From: an uncultured Kiritimatiellota bacterium
GTDB lineage: Bacteria; Verrucomicrobiota; Kiritimatiellia; RFP12; DVOR01
DNA: 64,000 nt
Direction: 5' to 3'
Assembly (NCBI GenBank): GCA_944389585.1
Contig: CALXMW010000006.1
Coordinates: forward strand, 62,001 to 126,000
How positions within the stretch are numbered: the first letter of the stretch is position 1; the number at the start of each line of letters is the position of its first letter. The position numbers and the translations under genes were made by a program. The notes under the pieces are model-generated. The model was not told the origin of the DNA, ran no database searches, and saw only the letters and a program-made list of their open reading frames with translations. Positions 27,593 to 44,651 of this stretch are shown one piece after another.

Positions 27593-28069
27593 TCAAGCGT
27601 CCGGGAAGACGGTGGCGACGGCCATGGCGGAGATGCCCTCGCGCCGGCCGATGGCGCCGAGGCCCTCGACGGTCGTGGCCTTGACGGAGACCGCCCCCAC
27701 CCCCACGCCCATCGCCGCGGCGAGGCGCTCGCGCATGGCGGGGATGTGCGGCAGGAGCTTGGGGCGCTCGGCCAGGACGGTGGCGTCGACGTTGCCCACG
27801 CGCCAGCCTTGGGCGGCGAGGCGGGCGACGACGGCGCGCAGGAGCGCGAGGCTGTCGGCCCCGGCCCATTGGGGGTCGGTGTCGGGGAAGTGTTGGCCGA
27901 TGTCGCCGTCGGCGACGGCCCCGAGCAGGGCGTCCATGATGGCGTGCGTCAGGACATCGGCGTCGGAGTGGCCCAGGAGGCCGTGGGTGTGGGGGATGTC
28001 CACGCCGCCGAGGATGAGCCTGCGGCCTTCCACGAGGCGGTGGGTGTCGAAGCCGATGCCGGTGCGCAT
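27593..28069 (-). CDS. ispF: 2-C-methyl-D-erythritol 2,4-cyclodiphosphate synthase
   Basis: 158 residues, the usual IspF length. The N-terminal [13 protein letters not shown] supplies the metal-binding Asp/His pair, [20 protein letters not shown] is the signature, [13 protein letters not shown] follows and ISVKATT-type [15 protein letters not shown] ends the active site. It converts CDP-methylerythritol phosphate to the cyclodiphosphate in the non-mevalonate isoprenoid pathway. It is the last gene of a metallophosphoesterase-ettA-ispF unit, 15 nt after ettA. Confidence 0.96.
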   Translation of the reverse strand: MRTGIGFDTHRLVEGRRLILGGVDIPHTHGLLGHSDADVLTHAIMDALLGAVADGDIGQHFPDTDPQWAGADSLALLRAVVARLAAQGWRVGNVDATVLAERPKLLPHIPAMRERLAAAMGVGVGAVSVKATTVEGLGAIGRREGISAMAVATVFPDA

Positions 28070-28084
28070 GGGGCGGGGCCTTTC

Positions 28085-29740
<1,656 letters not shown>

Positions 29741-29752
29741 GCTGGCCTCCTT

Positions 29753-30448
29753 TCACGCGAAGGGAATGATGTGATGGTAGAGAAAAACGAAGTCGCCCGC
29801 CCCGTAGTCCACGTGGTGGTGCCCCACGTACCACCGGCGGAACGCGAGCCGCTCCCGAAGCCCCTGCAGCCACCGCTCCGTGGACCAGTCGACGGGCCCG
29901 AAGCGGGCCTCCCAGGCCTCCTTCCGCCCCGGCGGCAGCACGCCCTCGGGGCAGGTATGCGAGAGCACCGCGTCCACCCGCCAGCCCGCGGCCGCCAGGG
30001 CAGCCTCCGCCCGCGCCTTGATGGCCTCGGAGGGTTGTTCGTCCTCGAACCACACCCAGTGGTTCCGCATCCGGATGAACTTGTCCGCCGAGTAGGCCCC
30101 GCCCACGACGAGCGTCCGCCGCCCCCCGATCTCGTAGAGCGCCCCGTCCACGGGGAAGAGCTGGTTCGGGTAGCGCGGGTCCACCCACACCTCGCCGCCG
30201 AAGCCCTCGCGCCGCTCATAGCCGCGCACCCGCTCGGGGCGCGCCTCGTGGTTGCCGTGCACGCAGAAGAAGGTGATGGGATACTGCGCCAGGTGCTGCT
30301 TCAGCGCCGTCGCCCGCGCGTCCTGGAAGTAGTTGATCCCCGCGTCGCCCAAGACGATGAGCGTGTCCTCGCGGCGCGTCCCCTCGCGGCGGCAGAAATC
30401 CGCCACCTCCTCAAACTCGCCGTGCTTGTCCCCGGTCACCCAAATCAT
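29753..30448 (-). CDS. calcineurin-like metallophosphoesterase
   Basis: 231 residues. The start MIWVTGDKHGEFEEV gives the GDxHG metal motif, then VLGDAGINY (GDxG) and CVHGNHEARPERV (GNHE), a histidine in LSHTCPEG, and GHHHVDYG near the end: the complete calcineurin-like set of this small cytosolic family. ATG 30448 is used because it lies 7 nt after a TATAAT box (leaderless); the in-frame ATG at 30457 overlaps the -10. First gene of the unit with ettA and ispF. Substrate unknown. Confidence 0.9.
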   Translation of the reverse strand: MIWVTGDKHGEFEEVADFCRREGTRREDTLIVLGDAGINYFQDARATALKQHLAQYPITFFCVHGNHEARPERVRGYERREGFGGEVWVDPRYPNQLFPVDGALYEIGGRRTLVVGGAYSADKFIRMRNHWVWFEDEQPSEAIKARAEAALAAAGWRVDAVLSHTCPEGVLPPGRKEAWEARFGPVDWSTERWLQGLRERLAFRRWYVGHHHVDYGAGDFVFLYHHIIPFA

Positions 30449-30455
30449 GCCCGCC

Positions 30456-30461
30456 ATTATA
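30456..30461 (-). promoter_or_regulatory. -10 box of the phosphoesterase-ettA-ispF unit, leaderless
   Basis: Minus strand TTTGGTATAATGGCGGGCATG: TATAAT is 7 nt before the ATG at 30448. Confidence 0.7.
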
Positions 30462-30519
30462 CCAAATCCCGCCCCGCCGCGGGGCGGCGCGTCGTGGGCC
30501 GGCGGCGGGGACGGGGACG

Positions 30520-30546
30520 AAAAAACGCCCCCGGGTGGGGGCGTTT
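30520..30546 (-). terminator. terminator of gyrA
   Basis: On the minus strand AACGCCCCC, loop ACCC, GGGGGCGTTTTTTC just beyond the gyrA stop. Confidence 0.88.
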
Positions 30547-30566
30547 CGGGGGCGCCGGGGGCGGCC

Positions 30567-33098
<2,532 letters not shown>

Positions 33099-33126
33099 GT
33101 CCGAAATCCTTTCAACAATTCCTCCT

Positions 33127-33132
33127 ATTCTA
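33127..33132 (-). promoter_or_regulatory. -10 box of gyrA
   Basis: Minus strand TTTGTGCTAGAATAGG: TAGAAT with TTGTGC extension. Confidence 0.55.
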
Positions 33133-33332
33133 GCACAAATCCCCGCGCCCGTCTCCCCCGCGGCCGAAACCTCCGCTGGCCCCGCGGCAGGGGCTCAGCG
33201 TCTCGGTGGGGCTGGCCTGCACGCGGTGAGGCACCCGCGGGCCCGCGGCGGAGGGCTGTCGATGAAGCCGGGGCCGGCGACCGCCGAGGCGCCCCCGCCT
33301 CCGGCCCGGCACGGGCCCCGCGGCGGGGGCGC

Positions 33333-33362
33333 TTGCGGGGTGGGCGGGGATTGTGGTATGAT
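33333..33362 (+). promoter_or_regulatory. promoter of tRNA-Arg and downstream genes
   Basis: TTGCGG (33333-33338), 18-nt spacer ending TTGTGG, TATGAT (33357-33362). The predicted start is about 11 nt before the tRNA 5' end. Confidence 0.7.
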
Positions 33363-33379
33363 GAGCTCATTATTTTCGC

Positions 33380-33456
33380 GCGATTGTAGCTCAATTGGAT
33401 AGAGCGTTGGCCTCCGAAGCCAAAGGTTGCGGGTTCGACCCCCGCCTTTCGCACCA
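33380..33456 (+). tRNA. tRNA-Arg (anticodon CCG)
   Basis: 77 nt including encoded CCA. D arm GCTC/GAGC, anticodon stem TTGGC/GCCAA with loop CTCCGAA (anticodon CCG, reading CGG), T arm GCGGG/CCCGC with TTCGACC. The acceptor stem GCGATTG/CTTTCGC pairs at positions 1-4 and 7 but has two adjacent U-U mismatches at 5:68 and 6:67. The next gene starts 19 nt after the CCA with no terminator between, so the tRNA is probably processed from a tRNA-mRNA precursor. Confidence 0.93.
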
Positions 33457-33475
33457 CTTCCCCGGGAGAGCAGCC

Positions 33476-34729
<1,254 letters not shown>

Positions 34730-34739
34730 GGGCGCCGCC

Positions 34740-35333
34740 ATGCGAGCCTGGACGATCGCGGCCCTGGGCGCGGCCCTCCTCGGCGCCGGATGCGCGGCGA
34801 CCCTCGCGCACTACGCCGACCCGGCGGCCCTCACCCTCCAAAGCCCCGTGGCCGAGGCCACCACGCTGGACATCCCCGTGCGCTTCTTCAACGAGGAGCT
34901 CGGCGCGCGCTGGCAGCACAAGGGCATGGGCATCATCAACGACCAGGCCACCTTCCAGAAGCTCTGGTCGCTCTACGCGGCCGAGGTGACGACCCTGCCC
35001 CCGGCCGTCGACTTCGAGCGCTTCGCCCTCCTCTTCGTCTACGACCCCGAGCACTACAACCTGGTGAACATCCGCGGCCTCAACGTCTGGAACGGCATCG
35101 CCAACCCCATCGTCGAGCGCACCAACTGGACGCTCCCCATCGGCGGCAACCCCACCATGCGCAAAATCCGCGAGCAGCAAGGCCAAAAGGTGCCCGAGGC
35201 GAAGGTCAACGTCGCCCTCCTGCCCATCCTGCGCAACGCCCCCGGCCGCCCCGGCGTCACCGCCCTGCTCGTGGAGGGCAACCCCAAGGACGAGGGCGCC
35301 AGCCGCGTCATCCCCGTGCCGGAGGCCCCTTAA
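34740..35333 (+). CDS. putative lipoprotein of unknown function
   Basis: 197 residues. Signal peptide with lipobox LGAGC (MRAWTIAALGAALLGAGCAAT), then a mixed alpha/beta domain with no family I recognise; the central DFERFALLFVYDPEHYNLVNIRGLNVWNG block is the most distinctive part. Starts 10 nt after the AICAR transformylase stop and ends 4 nt before the HTH-EIIA gene, so it is in the same unit. Envelope location is inferred from the lipobox. Confidence 0.75.
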   Translation: MRAWTIAALGAALLGAGCAATLAHYADPAALTLQSPVAEATTLDIPVRFFNEELGARWQHKGMGIINDQATFQKLWSLYAAEVTTLPPAVDFERFALLFVYDPEHYNLVNIRGLNVWNGIANPIVERTNWTLPIGGNPTMRKIREQQGQKVPEAKVNVALLPILRNAPGRPGVTALLVEGNPKDEGASRVIPVPEAP

Positions 35334-35337
35334 GGCC

Positions 35338-36057
35338 ATGCACCGCCAGCTCTCCTTCCAAGCGGCCTGCGCACGCCTGCGCATCCCAGAGCAACGCCTC
35401 CGCGACGCCGTCAAATACGGCGAGGTCCCCTGCCGCAGGCAAGGCGACGACGTCGTCTTCGACGCCGACGCCCTCGACGCCTGGGGCTCCAAGCGCATCC
35501 TCTCCCTGCGCCGGCGCGACCTCCTGCCCGAGCACCTCGCCGCCACGCGCCAGGACGCCAAGACCCCCGCCCAGGACATCCTTCTGCCCCACCTCCTCAA
35601 ACCCGAGTACGTCGAGCTCGACTTCGCCGCCAAGACCCGCCCCGGCGCCATCCGCGACCTCGTGGCCAAGGCCGAGTCCCTCGACCTGCTCTATGACCCG
35701 GTCGACCTCCTGCGCCAGCTCGAGGAGCGCGAGGCCCTCTCCCCCACCGCCCTCCCCGGCGGCATCGCCCTCCCCCACCCCCACCACCAAGACCCCTACC
35801 TCATCGCCGAACCCTTCCTCCTCCTGGCGCGCGCCCGCAGACCCATCTGGTTCGGCGCCGCCGACGACGCGCCCACCGACCTCTTCTGCCTGCTCTGCTG
35901 CGGCGAGAACATGCGCCACCTCCACGTCCTCGCGCGCCTCTGCCTCATGATCCGCGAGACCGACCTCCTGGGCGCCCTGCGCGCCGCCGCCACCCCCGAG
36001 GAGGCCGCCGAGGCCGTCTTCGCCGCCGAGCACGCCGTCCTGGCCGCCCTGCGCTGA
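35338..36057 (+). CDS. HTH (excisionase-type) + PTS EIIA-like fusion protein
   Basis: 239 residues. Residues 1-55 look like an excisionase/MerR-type winged helix (LSFQAACARLRIPEQRLRDAVKYGEVPCRR...DALDAW). Residues about 75-239 resemble the fructose/nitrogen-type EIIA domain, with the phosphorylatable histidine context GGIALPHPHH and a later LLCCGENMRHLHVLARL. The layout suggests a DNA-binding or protein-binding regulator controlled by PTS phosphorylation, like PtsN variants with N-terminal HTH in PVC and delta-proteobacteria. No HPr or EI gene is nearby. Function inferred from domains. Confidence 0.8.
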   Translation: MHRQLSFQAACARLRIPEQRLRDAVKYGEVPCRRQGDDVVFDADALDAWGSKRILSLRRRDLLPEHLAATRQDAKTPAQDILLPHLLKPEYVELDFAAKTRPGAIRDLVAKAESLDLLYDPVDLLRQLEEREALSPTALPGGIALPHPHHQDPYLIAEPFLLLARARRPIWFGAADDAPTDLFCLLCCGENMRHLHVLARLCLMIRETDLLGALRAAATPEEAAEAVFAAEHAVLAALR

Positions 36058-36060
36058 GCC

Positions 36061-38605
<2,545 letters not shown>

Positions 38606-38628
38606 GGCGCCCCTCCCCGCCCCACCCC

Positions 38629-38658
38629 AAAAGGCCCCCACCCCGGGGGCCTTTTTTT
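38629..38658 (+). terminator. intrinsic terminator of gyrB
   Basis: GGCCCCC (38633-38639), loop of five, GGGGGCC (38645-38651), T7. Confidence 0.92.
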
Positions 38659-38679
38659 CGCGCCCGCCCCAAAAAAACC

Positions 38680-38707
38680 TTGCGCCCCCGCCCGGATGTG
38701 GTAGAAT
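38680..38707 (+). promoter_or_regulatory. promoter of gdhA
   Basis: TTGCGC (38680-38685), 16-nt spacer ending ATGTGG, TAGAAT (38702-38707). Confidence 0.65.
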
Positions 38708-38732
38708 AAGGCCCCGGTTTTCGTACAACTGA

Positions 38733-40094
<1,362 letters not shown>

Positions 40095-40109
40095 ACCACA
40101 GGCCAACCA

Positions 40110-40147
40110 CGCGAAAGGGCCGCCGAGCAGGCGGCCCTTTCGCGTTT
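40110..40147 (+). terminator. intrinsic terminator of gdhA
   Basis: A perfect 15-bp stem CGCGAAAGGGCCGCC/GGCGGCCCTTTCGCG with loop GAGCA, followed by TTT. It is followed directly by the purine-rich repeat. Confidence 0.85.
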
Positions 40148-40258
40148 GGAAGCTTGGAAGGTTTGGAAGATTGGAGGCCTGGAGAAGCCGGAACATGAAG
40201 GCCTGATGGGGAAGGCTGGAGGGGCGGAAGCGGGCAAAGAGGCGAAAGCTTGGAAGAC
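40146..40258. repeat. purine-rich intergenic repeat (TTGGAAG units)
   Basis: Irregular short units GGAAGCTTGGAAGG, TTTGGAAGATTGGAGG, CCTGGAGAAGCC and later GGAAGGCTGGAGG, AAGCTTGGAAG on the plus strand, with 7-9 nt spacing. The same words occur at 3872-3951. No coding potential is evident; the frame is open into the sialidase but lacks a signal for initiation. Confidence 0.6.
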
Positions 40259-40361
40259 ACAGAAAAGGGACATGCGGACAACCGCGCGGCATCATACCCC
40301 ACCCCCTCGACAAACCCGCCCCAATCTGTTATCCTTCCGCCAGACAATCGGAGACACCCCA

Positions 40362-43300
40362 ATGAGAAACGCCCTCCTTGCCCTCCCCCTCCTCGCCGCC
40401 TGCGCCCTCCACGCGCAGGACGCGACCGTCACGCCCACGACTGGGCGCGTCTTGACGCTCACCGCACAGGTCACCATTCCGGAAAACCCGCAGGGCGTCC
40501 TGCTCAGCCTACGCACCTCCAGCGACAATGCCTTTGACCTCTATTTGAATGGGAATCAAGAAAACAACGCCGGGTTCTACATCTACGCCGGGGATGATGC
40601 ACGACCGACATCGGCCTTCAACAACCAAACCTTCACGTTGCCCCCCGGGAGCAAAACCCTGACCCTGGCCTATGCCACCGCAGGGGAAAATGCTCCGGTG
40701 GAAGGCGTACGCCTTTGGGTTGACGGAACGTTGGCCTATGCGGACGCAGGCCTCAAATGGTCCGAGAAGGGGGAACACGCCACGCGCATCACTATCGGTC
40801 GCGATGTCCGCACCACCCCGGCCAATGTATTGGAAGACCTTGTCGTCGAAGGCACGCCCACCCTCGTAGAGGGCTCCGTGCCCAACCCCACCGCGCGGCT
40901 GACCGCGAGCGCCGGCTCCTTCACCGCGCCCGGCGCGAACCTGGACGGCTCCGTCACCATCGCCGCCGCGCCCATCTCCCTCAACGGGGTCAGCGCCAAC
41001 ACCTTCTCCGTCACCCTTGACGCGGAGCTGCCCGAAGGCACGAACGGCGCGCTCATCGGCTGGCAAGTGAAGAAAGACAACAACACCCTTTACACCGGCC
41101 AGGCCGAACGCAACGCGGACGGCGAGCCGTTGCGCCACTCCGGCACCACAACCATCACGACGGACCCGAAGCAATCCCCCTCCAACGGTCGCCATATCTG
41201 GACGCTCACCTACGACGGCAGCAGCGACGGCGCACGCCTCTATGAGGATGGCACGCTCATCGCCCACGCGGAGGGCCTCAAATGGCGCAACGAAGGGGTT
41301 GGTTTCCCCGCCACCCAAATCACCATCGGCGATTCGGTCTCCGACCAACCGGGGCCGCTCACGGGCCTGAAGGTCTATGCCGTGCACGTGACGATGGGTT
41401 CGGCGACGCCGCCCGAGAATACCATGACGGCGCTCTATGACGTGCCGGAGGCGTTGGCCGGCGTCGGCGAAGCGGCGCTCTACCACCTCATGACGCAGAA
41501 CGGCAGGGTCGGCGACTTCACCGTGCCCGCCGTGACGCTCAACGGTGAGACGCTTGGCGCGGCCGACGCCGCCCGCGCCCTCTGGCTCTTCGATAAGACC
41601 GGGCCCTTCGCGGCGGACACGTCCATCACGCTGACCTGGGGCATCGCCGACCTCTCGGTCGCCGGTGACACCATCACCCTCATCCCGGGCGGCGATACGC
41701 TCCAAAATGGCGTCCTCTCCGTGCTCGAAAAGGCCGCGCTCAACGAGACCTGGCAGCGCGTGGAGGCCACCCAGGCCGACACTGGCGCCTTCACCGTCTC
41801 GCTTGGCGATGGCGCGACCGCCTTCTATACCATCCGCGCGGAGGAAGAAGAGCAAGCCCTCGGCCCCGTCGTCACCCTGGATCCCACGCCCGCCGCCGGG
41901 GCGGGCATGCCCTCCCAAGTGCTCCCCCCGACCGATGGGACGAGTGCCGCCAAGGCCGCCCTCTTCAACTTCAATCTGGACGGTGCCTTCGACGACCTCG
42001 GCGAGGCGCAACGCTCCTCGCTGACCCTGACGCTGGAGGGCGACGGCCTCGTGCCCGGCGCAACCTACACCCTCACCGTCGATGACACGGCCTACACCGC
42101 CACCCTGGAGGCGCCCGCCGCGGCCCAACGCCGCCTGGCGCGTGCCAACGGCTATGCCCTCCCACACATCGCCGGCACGCTTGTCTTCGCCGGCTTCACC
42201 CTCACCGAAACCTCCACCGTCACCCTCTCCGGCCCCGCCGTCGCCGGGCAGGTCACCGTCACCGAAAGCTCCTGGGGTCTGCCCGGCCAGACCGCCCGCG
42301 TCGCCGTCACCCTCGCCGATGACCTCGTGAAGGACGACTTCGTGCCGGAGGACAACACACTTGAGATGATGAGCTACCGTATCCCGGCCCTCGCCACCGA
42401 CGGCAAGGGCGGCGTCCTCGCCGTCTACGACATCCGCTACGGCAGCGGCGACCTTGGCAGCGGCACGCTCGGCAGCACCACCTCCCCGCTCACCGGCATC
42501 GACCTGGGCGAGAACTTCAGCGCCGACGGCGGCGCCACTTGGACAAAGCCCCGCCTCGGCATCGACGTCCCCAACTTCCGCAACCCCGACGGTGGGTTCC
42601 CGAACGGCTCCGACAAGAGCGTCATCACCCGCGACATGGATCTCGGCGACGCCTCCATCCTCTTCGACCCCGTCACCAAAAAGTACTGGCTCATCGCCAT
42701 GACCGGCGGCGGTCTCCACTGCGGTTATCGCAACACCGACTGCGTCCTCTACACCCGCGGTATGGATGACAATGCGACTTGGGGCAACCGCACCTCCGTC
42801 AAAGAGACCATCGCCACCGCCCTCGAGACTGATTATGGCGTTACCATCGTCAAGACCGGGTCGAACAATCACAACGGATTCCTCGGAGGCCCTGGCCACG
42901 GTATTGTCACGCGAGTCGGCCGCGGAGAAATGCCCGCCGGAACGCTCGTCTTCCCCATTCAATGCTTCGTCAACAACAACACCGGTGCTGCCCAATGCGC
43001 TGCACTCTACTCCACCGACCAAGGCACCACCTGGAATGTCACCGGCCTCACACCCAGAACCCTCGCGCAAGCCCCTCACAATGCGCAGGAGAACTGTATC
43101 ATGGAACTGGATGATGGATCCTGGCTTATGATGTCCAAAGGTGGCAACTGGGACCAAGGCAGGCGCCTCTTCTTCCGCACCACCGACTTCAAAACTTGGA
43201 AACAACTCGACTCCATCAACAATGTCATCCACGTGCAGGGCTCCTGCCTGCGCATCGGCGAAGTGGGAGGCGTGAGCCGCTACGTGATGGCCCACCAGAT

Positions 43301-43547
43301 CGACCCTTCCTCCCGTTGCAAGCTGGCCCTCATCTTCGGCACGGACATCACCAAGGACAACCCCGACGCCTCCCAGGAAGGCGTGGACTGGGATCTCGAC
43401 AACCCCGTGATGATCTTCCAGGGCGACACGGGCAACAAGGGCTACGTCTCGCTCTGCCTGATCGACGAGACGACCCTGGGCATCCTCTACGAGGCCAACG
43501 GCAAGATTTACTTCGAGCGCTTCGACCTGACGCCCTACCTGCGCTGA
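40362..43547 (+). CDS. secreted exo-alpha-sialidase with LamG-like modules (GH33 type)
   Basis: 1,061 residues. Sec signal MRNALLALPLLAACALHAQ. The N-terminal ~600 residues contain at least two concanavalin/LamG-like modules (GVRLWVDGTLAYADAGLKW... and GARLYEDGTLIAHAEGLKW...) and a beta-rich linker. The catalytic propeller begins at about residue 670 with SYRIPALATDGKG (RIP arginine motif), has Asp boxes SADGGATW (about 720) and STDQGTTW (about 884), and ends with LGILYEANGK carrying the Tyr-Glu nucleophile pair. It would release terminal sialic acid from host glycans outside the cell or in the periplasm. ATG 40362 is chosen for the signal peptide. No sialic-acid catabolism genes lie in the window. 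GC is somewhat lower than neighbours. Confidence 0.92.
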   Translation: MRNALLALPLLAACALHAQDATVTPTTGRVLTLTAQVTIPENPQGVLLSLRTSSDNAFDLYLNGNQENNAGFYIYAGDDARPTSAFNNQTFTLPPGSKTLTLAYATAGENAPVEGVRLWVDGTLAYADAGLKWSEKGEHATRITIGRDVRTTPANVLEDLVVEGTPTLVEGSVPNPTARLTASAGSFTAPGANLDGSVTIAAAPISLNGVSANTFSVTLDAELPEGTNGALIGWQVKKDNNTLYTGQAERNADGEPLRHSGTTTITTDPKQSPSNGRHIWTLTYDGSSDGARLYEDGTLIAHAEGLKWRNEGVGFPATQITIGDSVSDQPGPLTGLKVYAVHVTMGSATPPENTMTALYDVPEALAGVGEAALYHLMTQNGRVGDFTVPAVTLNGETLGAADAARALWLFDKTGPFAADTSITLTWGIADLSVAGDTITLIPGGDTLQNGVLSVLEKAALNETWQRVEATQADTGAFTVSLGDGATAFYTIRAEEEEQALGPVVTLDPTPAAGAGMPSQVLPPTDGTSAAKAALFNFNLDGAFDDLGEAQRSSLTLTLEGDGLVPGATYTLTVDDTAYTATLEAPAAAQRRLARANGYALPHIAGTLVFAGFTLTETSTVTLSGPAVAGQVTVTESSWGLPGQTARVAVTLADDLVKDDFVPEDNTLEMMSYRIPALATDGKGGVLAVYDIRYGSGDLGSGTLGSTTSPLTGIDLGENFSADGGATWTKPRLGIDVPNFRNPDGGFPNGSDKSVITRDMDLGDASILFDPVTKKYWLIAMTGGGLHCGYRNTDCVLYTRGMDDNATWGNRTSVKETIATALETDYGVTIVKTGSNNHNGFLGGPGHGIVTRVGRGEMPAGTLVFPIQCFVNNNTGAAQCAALYSTDQGTTWNVTGLTPRTLAQAPHNAQENCIMELDDGSWLMMSKGGNWDQGRRLFFRTTDFKTWKQLDSINNVIHVQGSCLRIGEVGGVSRYVMAHQIDPSSRCKLALIFGTDITKDNPDASQEGVDWDLDNPVMIFQGDTGNKGYVSLCLIDETTLGILYEANGKIYFERFDLTPYLR

Positions 43548-43555
43548 GCCGCGCC

Positions 43556-44524
43556 TCAGTCCAGCGCGACCAGGCGGTAGGCGCGGGAGCCGAGGCCGAG
43601 CGCGGCGGCGTGCTCGACGGTGTGGATGCCCTGGCGGCTCTCCATCCGCTCGATGAGGTCGGCGGAGTCGGGCGCGGCGTAGACGAGGTCGACGCAGGCC
43701 TGGTCGAGCGCGACGGGGTCAAGGGAGGCGAGGATGCCGACGTCCTTCATGGTGGGGGCGGCGGGGCTGCTGTCGCAGTCGCAATCCACCGAGAGGTTGT
43801 TCATCACGTTGACGAAGGCCATCGCGCCGGGGCGTGCGCGGCAGACGGCGGTGGCGGCCTCGGCCATGGCCTCGAGGAAACCGGTTTGGTCGTCGGCGAG
43901 CCACTGGGTCTCGGAGCGCCCGGCGGAGTGGATGTAGAGCTTGCCGGCGCGGGAGGCGAAGCCGATGGAGAGGTTTTTGAGCGCGCCGCCGAAGCCGCCC
44001 ATGGCGTGGCCCTTGAAGTGGGAGAGGACGAGGAAGGAATCGTAGTCGCGGAAGTTCGCGCCCACGATGTCCTTTTTCAGGCGGACGGCGCCCTCGGGGG
44101 CGGGGAGGTCCAGCGTGGCCACGCCGTCGAGGATGTCGACGGTGGCGATGTCGCACCAGCCGTGCTCGAGCGCCGCGCGGATATGGTCGTGGAGGTTCCC
44201 GCGGCGCCCGCCGTAGGCGGTGTTGCACTCCACGACGTTCGCGCGGAGGCTTTGCACGAGGCCCTTGACCAGTTGCGGGTCGAGGAAGTGGTGGCCGCCG
44301 GGCTCGCCGGTGGAGACCTTCACGCCCACCTTGCCCGGGAGCGCCGCGCCCAGCGCGCCGTAGGCTTTGCGCAGGCCCGCCGCGCTGAGGTCTTTGGTGA
44401 AGTAGACCGCCGGGCCCGCCGCGCCGGCCCAGGCCTTGGGCGCGCCCGCCGCCCGGACGCGCGGCGCCAACGCGCCCGCCGCCAAGACCCCGAGAGACCC
44501 TGCCAAGAATGCCCTTCTGTTCAT
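43556..44524 (-). CDS. DUF362 domain protein with Tat-type signal
   Basis: 322 residues. N-terminal MNRRAFLAGSLGVLAAGAL carries a twin-arginine motif (RRAFL), so it may be exported folded, perhaps with a cofactor. The body matches DUF362: KVGVKVSTGEPGGHHFLDPQLV, NTAYGGRRGN, LVLSHFKGHAMGGFGGALKNLSIG. Members are often fused to Fe-S ferredoxin domains; none is present here, although CDCDSS is cysteine-bearing. AAAGGAG precedes the ATG. Convergent with the sialidase (8 nt between stops) and divergent from pheT. Function unknown. Confidence 0.85.
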   Translation of the reverse strand: MNRRAFLAGSLGVLAAGALAPRVRAAGAPKAWAGAAGPAVYFTKDLSAAGLRKAYGALGAALPGKVGVKVSTGEPGGHHFLDPQLVKGLVQSLRANVVECNTAYGGRRGNLHDHIRAALEHGWCDIATVDILDGVATLDLPAPEGAVRLKKDIVGANFRDYDSFLVLSHFKGHAMGGFGGALKNLSIGFASRAGKLYIHSAGRSETQWLADDQTGFLEAMAEAATAVCRARPGAMAFVNVMNNLSVDCDCDSSPAAPTMKDVGILASLDPVALDQACVDLVYAAPDSADLIERMESRQGIHTVEHAAALGLGSRAYRLVALD

Positions 44525-44553
44525 CGCGAACTCCTTTCCAATGGTTTGCCTTT

Positions 44554-44618
44554 ACCTTACACCCTCGCCCGCGCTCCAAGTCAAGCGCCTTCGGGGCGGG
44601 CGGGATTTGTGGTAAAAT
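44554..44618. promoter_or_regulatory. divergent promoters for DUF362 gene and pheT
   Basis: Minus strand: TTGACT (44579-44584) and TAAGGT (44554-44559), 19-nt spacer. Plus strand: TTTGTGGTAAAATGATGG with TAAAAT at 44613-44618 and TTCGGG about 17 nt upstream. Confidence 0.5.
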
Positions 44619-44651
44619 GATGGGCGATTGAATTGCAAGGAGCGTGAGACG

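Noticed and set aside
33133..33330. GC-rich 200-nt stretch between gyrA and the tRNA promoter, with some stem-forming potential
   Set aside because: No conserved RNA motif, no ORF with a start signal and no clear closing stem. I see nothing supportable there.
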